Assembly: GCF_943193125.1 (NCBI RefSeq) | Contig: NZ_CALPCX010000002.1 | Span: 434,001 to 498,000 of the forward strand | DNA length: 64,000 nt | From: Adlercreutzia agrestimuris | Lineage (GTDB): Bacteria > Actinomycetota > Coriobacteriia > Coriobacteriales > Eggerthellaceae | Direction: 5' to 3' | Shown here: positions 7,199 to 15,602 of the stretch, piece after piece | Position numbering within the stretch: the stretch's first letter is position 1 | Layout: every line of letters starts with the position of its first letter | Notes under the pieces: model-generated | The model's database searches: none | Told to the model about the DNA's origin: nothing | What the model saw: only the letters and a program-made list of their open reading frames with translations | Translations under genes and position numbers: made by a program

Positions 7199-9715
7199 GT
7201 GAAACTGGTGGTAACTGAGAAGAATGACGCGGCGCAAAAGATTGCCGATTTACTAGGGGCTACAAAGCCAAAAGCTGACAAAGTTTATTCCACGCCGGTC
7301 TATCGTTTTACCTTGCAAGGTGAAGAATGGGTCACTATAGGTTTAAGAGGTCACATCTTAGAACCTGACTTTCCTAAAGAGCTTATCTACAAGCGTCGTG
7401 GTGGTTGGGAAGGTGTTACTGACGAAGGTGAACTGCTGAAGGCAACACTTCCTTCGTCGTTAGCAAAGCCACCTTTTAAGAAAAAGAAGCCATTTTCAGA
7501 AAATGGCGTTGAGCTTAAAGCTTGGAAAATGGAGGCGCTCCCGTATTTGGTTTATGCGCCCATTGAGAAAAAGCCAAAAGAAAAAGAGATCATTCGCTCC
7601 CTTAAAAACCTTGCGAAAAAGGCAGATTCGGTCATTATTGCAACAGACTTTGACCGTGAAGGTGAACTTATTGGCTCTGATGCCTTGAGCTGTATCAAAG
7701 AAGTTAATCCCGCTATTCCTGTATCGCGCGCTCGTTACTCTGCATTCACCAAAGAAGAGATTACGCATGCGTTTGACAATCTTGTGGCGTTAGATACCAA
7801 CTTGGCAAGCGCCGGTGCGTCACGTCAAGATATTGACCTAATTTGGGGTGCGGTTTTGACGCGTTATCTTACGCTGGTTAAGTTTGCAGGTTATGGTAAC
7901 GTTCGCAGCTCTGGGCGCGTGCAAACACCAACACTTGGTTTGATTGTTGCGCGCGAAAAAGAGCGCATGGCATTTGTTCCTGAGGACTATTGGGTTATTC
8001 GAGGCGCTTTTGGTACAGGAGACGATGCGTTTGAGGCTACGCATGCTGTAGCGCGCTTTAAGGAACAATCAGCTGCTGATGCGGTAATGGCTCGTATTGA
8101 GGGCGTTGATACGGCGCAGGTTGATGAAGTAGAGCGTAAGTCAAGAAAGGTGGCACCTCCGGTTCCTTTTAATACGACGTCGCTCATGGCTGCTGCTTCT
8201 GCTGAGGGGCTTTCACCTGCGCGGACGATGCGTATTGCAGAGAGTCTTTATATGGACGGCTACATTTCGTATCCACGTGTTGACAATACCGTATATCCCG
8301 CGTCGCTTGATTTGGCTGAAACAGTACGTGCAATATCGGGAAATCCCGCCTATAAGCCTTATTGTGACAAGCTGCTGAGCAAAGGTAGTTTGCATGCTAC
8401 GCGTGGTAAAAAAGAGACCACCGACCATCCGCCAATCTATCCGACAGCTAAAGCAACTCCTGATGACTTGGCGCCTGCAGATTACAAGCTCTACAATCTT
8501 ATTGCGCGTCGTTTCTTAGCCACGCTTTCAGATCCAGCGGTTGTTGAGGGCACCAAAGTAACACTAGGTGTGAATGGCGAGCCCTTTGTGGCGCGAGGTG
8601 ATGTTTTAACCACCCCAGGCTTTCGTGAGATTTATCCCTATGGGCTTAAAAAAGACGAGCAGCTTCCTGTACTTCAACAAGGTCAGACTATCGTCTTTAA
8701 TGGGGCAACCTGCACGCAAAAGCAAACTGAGCCGCCTGCACGCTATAGCCAGGGCAAACTTATCCAAGAAATGGAAAAGCTTGGCTTGGGAACAAAATCA
8801 ACGCGTCACTCAATTATTGAGCGCCTCTACACAGTGAAATACATTCAAAATGACCCTATTGAGCCATCGCAACTTGGCATTGCGGTTTGCGATGCACTTG
8901 ATAAATTCGCCCCGCATATCACCAATTCCGAAATGACTGCTGAGCTTGAATCGGAGATGGACAATATTGCTGCGGGTGAGACAACAAAAGATGACGTAGT
9001 TACCACATCGCGCAATTTGTTGTCGCAAGAATTGGCCAATTTGTTGCCGCATTCAGAAGAGGTTAAAGATGCACTTGCTGATGCGGTAGCTGCCGATGCT
9101 TATGTGGGCAAATGTCCGAAGTGTGGCAAGGACTTGCAATTGCGCGCCAGTCAAAAAACTAAATCCATGTTCATTGGTTGTTCAGGCTGGCCAGAGTGTG
9201 ATGTGACTTATCCGCTGCCTAAAGGCAAGATTGAAGCGGTTGAGGAGCCCTGTCCTAACTGTGGTATGCCGCAGGTGAAAGTGACTGCATTTCGTTCAAA
9301 ACCGCGAACAATTTGTATAGATCCGAATTGCTCCACAAACAAAGAGCCTGATGTTGTGGTGGGTATATGCCCAACGTGTAAGGCAAAAGGCATTGATGCG
9401 CATTTGATTGCACAGAAGAATCCGCGTACGTTAAAACGCTTTATTCGCTGTGAAAACTATGACGATTGCCAAACAGGTTATCCGTTGCCGCAATATGGCC
9501 AACTTGAAGCTACTGATGAGGTGTGCGAACACTGCGGTGCGCCGATGGTGGTTGTTCATACTTCTCGCGGACCGTGGAAATTGTGTCCGAATTTTGAGTG
9601 TCCCGGAAAAGACAAAGATGAGGAGAAGGGGAGCGCTCAAGGGGGTACAAAGGCCACAAAGCGCACCAAAACAACGAAATCACGTACTAAGAAGTCTACT
9701 GCTGCAAAGAAATAA
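7199..9715 (+). CDS. topA: Type IA DNA topoisomerase, archaeal/TopoIII-like catalytic core with four zinc ribbons
   Basis: Relaxes negative supercoils by a transient 5'-phosphotyrosine break. The TOPRIM domain opens the protein (KLVVTEKNDAAQKIADLLG) and includes DFDREGELIG with the metal-binding acidic residues. The active-site tyrosine is Tyr358 in GYISYPRVDN. The YPR form is that of archaeal topoisomerase I and TopoIII; classical bacterial TopA has YMR. After the core come four Cys4 zinc ribbons (starting near residues 638, 684, 723 and 773) and a Lys/Thr-rich basic tail that probably binds DNA. The GTG start has an AGGAG upstream. With 838 residues and several zinc fingers it is likely to serve as the housekeeping topoisomerase I, which I infer from size and not from any test of uniqueness. 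Confidence 0.92.
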   Translation: MKLVVTEKNDAAQKIADLLGATKPKADKVYSTPVYRFTLQGEEWVTIGLRGHILEPDFPKELIYKRRGGWEGVTDEGELLKATLPSSLAKPPFKKKKPFSENGVELKAWKMEALPYLVYAPIEKKPKEKEIIRSLKNLAKKADSVIIATDFDREGELIGSDALSCIKEVNPAIPVSRARYSAFTKEEITHAFDNLVALDTNLASAGASRQDIDLIWGAVLTRYLTLVKFAGYGNVRSSGRVQTPTLGLIVAREKERMAFVPEDYWVIRGAFGTGDDAFEATHAVARFKEQSAADAVMARIEGVDTAQVDEVERKSRKVAPPVPFNTTSLMAAASAEGLSPARTMRIAESLYMDGYISYPRVDNTVYPASLDLAETVRAISGNPAYKPYCDKLLSKGSLHATRGKKETTDHPPIYPTAKATPDDLAPADYKLYNLIARRFLATLSDPAVVEGTKVTLGVNGEPFVARGDVLTTPGFREIYPYGLKKDEQLPVLQQGQTIVFNGATCTQKQTEPPARYSQGKLIQEMEKLGLGTKSTRHSIIERLYTVKYIQNDPIEPSQLGIAVCDALDKFAPHITNSEMTAELESEMDNIAAGETTKDDVVTTSRNLLSQELANLLPHSEEVKDALADAVAADAYVGKCPKCGKDLQLRASQKTKSMFIGCSGWPECDVTYPLPKGKIEAVEEPCPNCGMPQVKVTAFRSKPRTICIDPNCSTNKEPDVVVGICPTCKAKGIDAHLIAQKNPRTLKRFIRCENYDDCQTGYPLPQYGQLEATDEVCEHCGAPMVVVHTSRGPWKLCPNFECPGKDKDEEKGSAQGGTKATKRTKTTKSRTKKSTAAKK

Positions 9716-9773
9716 ACTCCGCAGCACTGAAAGAGAGCAAAAAGCCAAGAGGTTAGAGATAGGAGAGCTCATC

Positions 9774-10706
9774 ATGGCGAAAGTAACAATAGTGGGAGCG
9801 GGTAATGTTGGAGCAACTGCTGCTCATATTATTGCGTCAAAGAATCTTGCTGACGTAGTAATGGTTGATGTAGCAGAGGGCTTGCCGCAAGGTAAAGCGC
9901 TTGACATGATGCATATGCGAAGTGTTGAGAAATTCACGGTGAGCGTTTCAGGCTCAAACGACTATGAAGCAACGGCTGGCTCCGACATTGTTGTTATTAC
10001 GGCTGGAATTGCTCGCAAGCCTGGTATGACGCGTGAGGATTTGTTGGGTGTTAATGCTGGTATCATGCGCTCAGTTATTGACCAAGCAATTAAGTATTCA
10101 CCTGAAGCGGTATATATCTGCGTTACTAACCCGCTTGATGTTATGACCTATTTGGCGTATCAAGAATCAGGTCTTCCAGCCAAACGACTGATGGGCATGG
10201 GCGGCGTTTTAGATTCATCTCGTCTTTCATTTGCAGTTTGCGAAAAGCTCGGTTGTGATCCGGCTGATGTTCGTGCCTGGGCTGTTGGTGCGCATGGTGA
10301 AGGCATGGTGTGTTGGCCGCGTTTGACCACGGTAGCTGGTCAATCCATTGTTGATTTGCTTTCACCTGAAGAGGTTGATGAGGTCGTGGCTCGCTGTGTT
10401 AAGGGTGGTGCTGAAGTGGTGGCACATCTCAAGACGGGCAGCGCTTACTATGCCCCTGGTGCCTCAATTGCAAAAATGGTAGAAGCTATTCTGACTGACT
10501 CTGATGAGATCTTGAGCGTCTGCGCTCATTTGGATGGTCAATATGGTATTGATGATCTCTATATGAACGTCCCGGTGCGTTTAGGCAAGGGCGGCGTTGA
10601 AGAGGTCGTTGAATTTGAACTGACCGATGAAGAGTTGGCTGATTTGCAACGAAGTGCAGACAGTGTACGCAAAGGCCTTGATGCACTGCCTGCTAAAAGC
10701 GAATAA
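9774..10706 (+). CDS. mdh: Malate dehydrogenase, lactate dehydrogenase-like type
   Basis: NAD-dependent interconversion of malate and oxaloacetate. The Rossmann motif GAGNVGATAA is at residues 7-16. The substrate-specificity loop reads AGIARKPGMTREDLL, where Arg (not Gln) indicates malate over lactate. The catalytic His is in VGAHGEGMV. The ATG at 9774 has AGGAGAG upstream and gives the usual 310 residues; the long in-frame extension back into the topoisomerase gene is fortuitous. It is followed directly by both fumarase subunits, so the three form a malate-fumarate module, probably the reductive branch towards fumarate or succinate in this anaerobe. Confidence 0.95.
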   Translation: MAKVTIVGAGNVGATAAHIIASKNLADVVMVDVAEGLPQGKALDMMHMRSVEKFTVSVSGSNDYEATAGSDIVVITAGIARKPGMTREDLLGVNAGIMRSVIDQAIKYSPEAVYICVTNPLDVMTYLAYQESGLPAKRLMGMGGVLDSSRLSFAVCEKLGCDPADVRAWAVGAHGEGMVCWPRLTTVAGQSIVDLLSPEEVDEVVARCVKGGAEVVAHLKTGSAYYAPGASIAKMVEAILTDSDEILSVCAHLDGQYGIDDLYMNVPVRLGKGGVEEVVEFELTDEELADLQRSADSVRKGLDALPAKSE

Positions 10707-10719
10707 TTGGTGATACGCC

Positions 10720-11610
10720 GTGTATTTTATTGACCCGAAACTACTCGGGGATGTCGTCTATCAGGCAATACCAACGCTTGCGTGCGTATTGCCTGATGAT
10801 GTTTTGACTTCGCTTACCCAGGCGTTGCAAACAGAGACTTCTTCGCGAGGAAAATTGGTATTGTCGCAGTTGCTTGAGAATGCCGAAATTGCTGCACAGG
10901 ATCGTGTTCCCCTTTGTCAGGACACCGGAACAGTATGGGTTTCTCTTGAAATTGGTTCGGATATTGCGGTAACCGGAGAGGTATTTTCCCAGGTTAACGA
11001 TGCTGTTGCTCAGGCATACGAAGAGGCGCATCTGCGCAAATCGGTTGTACGTGATGCGCTCTTTGATCGAACTAATACCACCAATAATACGCCCGCATTT
11101 TGTGACATACATCCCCATGATGAGCCAGGAGTGGCTCGCTGTCATATTATGCTCAAGGGAGGCGGATCTGATAACGCTTCACGCGTTGTGATGCTTACGC
11201 CAGGAGCAGGCAAGCAGGCAATTGTTGACGAAGTACTTGCATGCGTCCGAGCAAAAGGTCCAAATGCATGTCCGCCGCTTATTGTTGGTATTGGAGTGGG
11301 TGCAACCTTTGATAAGGTGGCTGGTTTAGCGAAGCAAGCACTTATGCGTCCGCTCAACGAAGAAGCACCTGATGAGCAAACTGCAGCATTTGAAGCTGAG
11401 CTGAAAGAAGCAATTAACGCACTTGGCGTAGGACCAGCTGGACTTGGTGGAAATACAACAGCCTTTGACGTGCGTGTTAAAACTGCTCCTTGTCACATTG
11501 CTGCATTGCCTCTTGCAATCAATATGGGCTGTTCGGCTATGCGTCGAGTGACCGTTGATCTTATGCCGCTTATACGCGCCGAGGCGGATCTGGGAGGCGC
11601 TCATGTCTGA
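10720..11610 (+). CDS. Class I fumarate hydratase, alpha subunit
   Basis: Iron-sulfur fumarase (or L-tartrate dehydratase) alpha chain; it interconverts fumarate and malate with the beta subunit encoded next. The cluster cysteines fall in PLCQDTG (near residue 65), in the middle segment, and in INMGCSAMRR near the C-terminus. NNTPAFCDIHP and the GGGSDNASR segment are typical. The start is GTG, 13 bases after mdh, with only a weak ribosome-binding site, which suggests coupling to mdh translation. The [4Fe-4S] enzyme is oxygen-labile, in keeping with an anaerobe. Confidence 0.92.
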   Translation: MYFIDPKLLGDVVYQAIPTLACVLPDDVLTSLTQALQTETSSRGKLVLSQLLENAEIAAQDRVPLCQDTGTVWVSLEIGSDIAVTGEVFSQVNDAVAQAYEEAHLRKSVVRDALFDRTNTTNNTPAFCDIHPHDEPGVARCHIMLKGGGSDNASRVVMLTPGAGKQAIVDEVLACVRAKGPNACPPLIVGIGVGATFDKVAGLAKQALMRPLNEEAPDEQTAAFEAELKEAINALGVGPAGLGGNTTAFDVRVKTAPCHIAALPLAINMGCSAMRRVTVDLMPLIRAEADLGGAHV

Positions 11611-12139
11611 TACTGTTCATCGCTTACAATTGCCACTTGATAAAGAAGTTTTAAAAACTCTCCGCGCGGGTGATGCTTGTTTGTTGACCGGACCGATGTA
11701 CACCTTGCGTGATGCGGGGCATATTCGCCTGCTTGCAGAGCTTAAAGAGCAGGGGTCGCTGCCGTATGGCTTGTCTGGTCAAACGATTTTTTATGCAGGT
11801 CCTACACCACCAAGTGCAAACAGGCCTTTTGGCGCTATTGGACCGACTACTGCTTCTCGCATGGATTTTGCAGCACCAGCACTCTATGAAGCAGGAATTG
11901 TTGCTACGTTAGGCAAAGGAAGACGAAGCGAAGAGGTGAAGCGTGCCTGTGTGGAGACAGGATCAGTTTATTTTGCCAGCGTAGGGGGAGCTGCTGCTCT
12001 TCTTGCGAAGTGCATAGATACTGCGGAGCTCATCAGTTATGATGAATTAGGTACAGAAGCTCTCCGAAAGATTACCGTCGTTGATTTTCCCGTATTCGTA
12101 GGCATCGATTGTCAGGGCAACGATGTGTATGATGTTTAG
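11603..12139 (+). CDS. Class I fumarate hydratase, beta subunit
   Basis: C-terminal partner of the split class I fumarase. Family landmarks are LLTGPMYTLRDAGHIRL near residue 30, YAGPTPPSANRPFGAIGPTTASRMD (residues ~63-87), and a closing VGIDCQGND. The start at 11603 overlaps the last 8 bases of the alpha gene and is preceded by GGGAGG, so translation is coupled for equal subunit amounts. An upstream in-frame codon at 11555 would run inside the alpha gene and is rejected. Tartrate dehydratase cannot be excluded, but the mdh neighbour favours fumarase. Confidence 0.92.
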   Translation: MSDTVHRLQLPLDKEVLKTLRAGDACLLTGPMYTLRDAGHIRLLAELKEQGSLPYGLSGQTIFYAGPTPPSANRPFGAIGPTTASRMDFAAPALYEAGIVATLGKGRRSEEVKRACVETGSVYFASVGGAAALLAKCIDTAELISYDELGTEALRKITVVDFPVFVGIDCQGNDVYDV

Positions 12140-12154
12140 AAAGTCGCATGATCT

Positions 12155-12934
12155 ATGATGCAATCAACTTCTGCCGTCGCCTCGCGTGACGGCATCTTTA
12201 TAACTTTTGAAGGCGGCGATGGCGCCGGCAAATCAACGCATATTCGCTTTTTGGCTGAAGCGCTGATGGAGCAGGGCTATGAGGTCGTATGCTTGCGAGA
12301 ACCAGGTGGTACGGTGCTTGGCGAAGCCTTGCGAGCGCTTGTGCTTGATCCTTCAAATGCGTCGCTTTCTGCGCGCAGTGAGCTGTTGATTTATGAAGCA
12401 TGCCGCGCGCAGCTCATTGACGAGGTAATTGCGCCTGCACTTTTGCGTGGTGCGGTGGTGTTGTGTGATCGTTTTTGTGATTCTACCTTAGCCTATCAAG
12501 GGGCAGGGCGTGGCCTTGATGAGGAATTTATTGAACAAGCGAATGCTTTCGCATGCAAAGACATCGTTCCGCGACGAACAATTTTGATGACCACGCGCGC
12601 TGATGCTGCAGCAAATCTTGCGCGTGCCACTCATAAGCGGGATGCTGATCGTCTTGAGCTTGAAGGAGAGGCGTTTCACAATCGCGTCAACGAAGCGTAT
12701 GAGCACTTGGCAAAACGTTTCCCTGATCGGGTTGTTGAGGTGGTTTCTGATCGGGAGAAAGCCGTGACGGCGTTTCGGGTATTTGAGGCGGTTTCAGATA
12801 TTTTTCCTGAGTTGCTTCCTCTGCTCAATGACAACGAGTATTTCTCGCATTTCAATACGCGACACGTATCTGCTGAAGCGCCGCTTGCAACATCTGCAAG
12901 TGCTGAGTGCAATCAGCAGGGCAAAGGTGAATAG
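12155..12934 (+). CDS. tmk: Thymidylate kinase
   Basis: Phosphorylates dTMP to dTDP. The P-loop is FEGGDGAGKST (residues ~19-29), followed by LREPGGT and the DR motif in VVLCDRFCDSTLAYQG that contacts dTMP. The C-terminal ~35 residues (from NDNEYFSHF on) exceed the family length and look disordered. Two adjacent ATG codons are possible starts; the ribosome-binding site is weak. The stop is immediately followed by the holB ATG. The order tmk-holB-ricT matches the classical Gram-positive cluster. Confidence 0.95.
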   Translation: MMQSTSAVASRDGIFITFEGGDGAGKSTHIRFLAEALMEQGYEVVCLREPGGTVLGEALRALVLDPSNASLSARSELLIYEACRAQLIDEVIAPALLRGAVVLCDRFCDSTLAYQGAGRGLDEEFIEQANAFACKDIVPRRTILMTTRADAAANLARATHKRDADRLELEGEAFHNRVNEAYEHLAKRFPDRVVEVVSDREKAVTAFRVFEAVSDIFPELLPLLNDNEYFSHFNTRHVSAEAPLATSASAECNQQGKGE

Positions 12935-14110
12935 ATGGCAGATGTCTTTGAAAATATCTTAGGACAACCTCATGTGCGTGACTTTTTGCGTGCAAGTATT
13001 TTGCAGGATCGCGTGAGCCATGCGTATCTTTTTACCGGCCCGGCAGGGTCAAATAAAACTATTGCTGCTTGTACCTTTGCTCAAGCTATTTTGTGTGCAA
13101 CAGGCGGTCAATCGTATGGCGAAGCATGTTGTAAGACTTGTGACATCTGTGACAAGGTCAAGAGAAAAAAGCATCCTGACGTGCGTCTATTTGCACCCGA
13201 AGGAGCTAGTGGATATTTGGTAGAACAAATTCGTTCTATTACCTCTGATGCCACGCTGGCACCCATTCGCGCAAACAAAAAGATCTATATTCTTGATCGG
13301 GTTGATCTTTTGGGTGTGCAGGCAGCAAACGCCTTTCTTAAAACGCTTGAAGAGCCCCCCGAAGATGTGGTTTTGATTCTGCTGGCGCGCACTGCAGAGT
13401 CGGTTTTGCCAACCATTGTTTCTCGTTGCCAAGTGGTGCCTTTTCGCACTATTCCAGATCAAGAGGCGGCCCAACTGGTGGTTCAAAACACTGGTGCCAG
13501 TCTTGAGCAGGCACGATTTGCGCTTGCTGCAGCAAATAGCTCTCTTGAAGGTGCTGCGGCATTCCTGCAATCAAATGAGCGCATGGCGTTTCGTAGTAGA
13601 GTGTTTGAAATGCTCAGTCAACTCTACCACGCAGATGACTGGGATATCATTGGATATGCACGTGAATTGGTGAGCCTCACTCAGGCGCCACTTGATGTCG
13701 TACGCGCCGAGCAAGAACAAGAGCTTGCACAAAACAAAGACTTTCTGGAAAAGTCTGCACTCCGACAACTTGAAGCACGTCACAAGCGACAGCTGAGTGC
13801 AGCAACTATGACCTACTTGCATCAGCTCGTAGCGTTGGCGCGTTCGTGGCTGCGTGATGTGTTGGTGATTTGTGTGCAAGGTGAAAGCCTTGTTGTTAAC
13901 ACTGACGTGCTGACCACCCTGCAAACGGTTGCGCGCGATACGAACGAAGCACGTGTGACTGCGGCTTTGGAGGCCACATCAACTATTGATGCCGCGCTTA
14001 CCTACAATGTGTCTCCCGAAACATGCGTCGATGCGCTGCTTTTTGCTATTCGCGATATACTATATGGTCAAACTGAAACGCAGCATTATGCGCGATTATT
14101 ACAACATTAG
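12935..14110 (+). CDS. holB: DNA polymerase III delta' subunit
   Basis: Clamp-loader AAA+ subunit that helps load the sliding clamp at replication forks. Visible features are the zinc module CCKTCDICDKVK (residues ~66-77), the HPDVRLF beta strand, Walker-B-like ILDRVDLLGVQAANAFLKTLEEPP, and sensor-1 SRC in VSRCQVVPF. The Walker A site reads GPAGSNKT, with Asn where GxGKT has Gly, so ATP binding is doubtful; delta' is often ATPase-dead. The start ATG abuts the tmk stop with AAAGGTGA upstream. The C-terminal half is poorly conserved but of normal length. Confidence 0.9.
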   Translation: MADVFENILGQPHVRDFLRASILQDRVSHAYLFTGPAGSNKTIAACTFAQAILCATGGQSYGEACCKTCDICDKVKRKKHPDVRLFAPEGASGYLVEQIRSITSDATLAPIRANKKIYILDRVDLLGVQAANAFLKTLEEPPEDVVLILLARTAESVLPTIVSRCQVVPFRTIPDQEAAQLVVQNTGASLEQARFALAAANSSLEGAAAFLQSNERMAFRSRVFEMLSQLYHADDWDIIGYARELVSLTQAPLDVVRAEQEQELAQNKDFLEKSALRQLEARHKRQLSAATMTYLHQLVALARSWLRDVLVICVQGESLVVNTDVLTTLQTVARDTNEARVTAALEATSTIDAALTYNVSPETCVDALLFAIRDILYGQTETQHYARLLQH

Positions 14111-14121
14111 AAAGGTGCGTT

Positions 14122-15594
14122 ATGGTTCGCATTGCACCCGTGAATTTATTATATAACCCCAAAGTACTCTGGTTTGATGCGCAAGATTTGGTCATTGAGC
14201 CCGGCGATCCGGTTGTCGTGAGTACGGCGCGTGGTACTGAATTCGGTCATCTTGCTTCTGAGATTTTTGATGCTACTGATGAACAAGTGGCCAACTTAAA
14301 AAGCGCTTTAAAACCCGTGCTTCGCATTGCGACGGATGAAGATTGCGAAAACGCTGACAAAATGGAGCAACTCTCGCGCGAGGCACTTCCTATCTTCAAG
14401 CAAATGGCTGCTGAAACAAATGAGGATATGCATCCTGTTTCGGTTGAGTATTTGCTTGATGGAGACAAAGCAATTTTTTATTTTGAAGCGGGGGATCGCG
14501 TAGATTTCCGCGATCTTGTGCGAAAGCTTGCTGCTCAATTCCACGTGCGCATTGATATGCGCCAGATTGGTGTTCGTGATGAAGCGCGCATGGTGGGCGG
14601 TTTGGGCCATTGTGGCCAAGAACTTTGCTGCAAGCGTTTGGGCGGCGAGTTTTGCCAGGTCACTATTCGTATGGCGAAAGAGCAAGATCTCTCGCTTAAC
14701 CCACAGAAGATTTCAGGAGTATGTGGGCGCTTAATGTGTTGTCTTCGCTATGAATTTGAAGCTTATAAAGACTTCAATACGCGTGCGCCTAAGCAGAATG
14801 CTTCTATTGAAACGCCTGAAGGAATTGCGAAAGTTGTTTCTTTGGACGTTCCACGAGAGATTGTTACTTTACGTATTGAGGGCGAAAAACCCGTGCGCAT
14901 TCCACTTGCTGATTTTGAGCCTCCTGAGGAGGGTTTAAGACCGCGTGCGGTTGGTGCTCAAGCATGGCAGCGTGCACAAGATGAGATGTCTTTTGGTTCT
15001 ATTGAGCATTCCTCGTTGTTTGGATCAACAGTCCAGCTTCAAGGAAATGATCAGCTGGCAAAACCGGGGCAAATCTCTGAACAGCCTGCTAAGAAGCGCA
15101 AGTCAGAGAACAAAAGAAATGCCGCGCAAAAGCAATCTCGCTTGGTTGGAGCTAGTAGTGCTGGTGGAACTGGACGCGCAAAGCCTCGTCGTCGTGGTGA
15201 GGATGCTAAGACGCAAGAAGGTTCAACCGCAAATCGCAAACTCAGGCGCAGGCGTACTACTACGCTGAGCGGAGACGAGCAGGCGCAAAGTGCCTCACCG
15301 TCTACTCAAGGTCAGCCTCAAACGCCGCGCGCGGTCCTGCGACCTGGGAGGAAGTCTTCTGGTCTTCGCAATCAAAAGGACAAGCCGCAGCCGCGCAAAA
15401 GAACTGAAGGGGCAGAGAAAGGGCGCTTGCAAAACGGAGAAAAGAACCAGTCAAATAAGATGGCGCACGCAAAAACTGTCTCACCCAAACAGCAAAGCAA
15501 AACCGCGTCTTCATCTGGTGCTACTCAGCCTAAACAGCAGGTGCATCGTAAGCGGAGACGCTCTCATAAACCTAATGGAACACAAGAATCGTAA
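14122..15594 (+). CDS. ricT: PSP1-domain protein RicT (YaaT) with long basic tail
   Basis: Residues 1-280 match the RicT/PSP1 family. The cysteine motifs GHCGQELCC and GVCGRLMCCLRYE, which hold Fe-S clusters in the Bacillus RicA-RicF-RicT complex, are intact. That complex stimulates RNase Y-dependent mRNA maturation. Beyond the PPEEGLRP segment the protein continues for ~190 residues of Lys/Arg/Gln/Ser-rich low-complexity sequence, absent in Bacillus, which is likely disordered and RNA-binding. RBS is AGAAAGGTG. It follows holB by 11 bases and precedes pncB by 8, in one operon. Confidence 0.9.
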   Translation: MVRIAPVNLLYNPKVLWFDAQDLVIEPGDPVVVSTARGTEFGHLASEIFDATDEQVANLKSALKPVLRIATDEDCENADKMEQLSREALPIFKQMAAETNEDMHPVSVEYLLDGDKAIFYFEAGDRVDFRDLVRKLAAQFHVRIDMRQIGVRDEARMVGGLGHCGQELCCKRLGGEFCQVTIRMAKEQDLSLNPQKISGVCGRLMCCLRYEFEAYKDFNTRAPKQNASIETPEGIAKVVSLDVPREIVTLRIEGEKPVRIPLADFEPPEEGLRPRAVGAQAWQRAQDEMSFGSIEHSSLFGSTVQLQGNDQLAKPGQISEQPAKKRKSENKRNAAQKQSRLVGASSAGGTGRAKPRRRGEDAKTQEGSTANRKLRRRRTTTLSGDEQAQSASPSTQGQPQTPRAVLRPGRKSSGLRNQKDKPQPRKRTEGAEKGRLQNGEKNQSNKMAHAKTVSPKQQSKTASSSGATQPKQQVHRKRRRSHKPNGTQES

Positions 15595-15602
15595 GGGCTA
15601 GC

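Noticed and set aside
9450..9773. Malate dehydrogenase starting within the topoisomerase gene
   Set aside because: The extension is an out-of-frame reading of topA; the family start MAKVTIVGAG at 9774 has a good ribosome-binding site.
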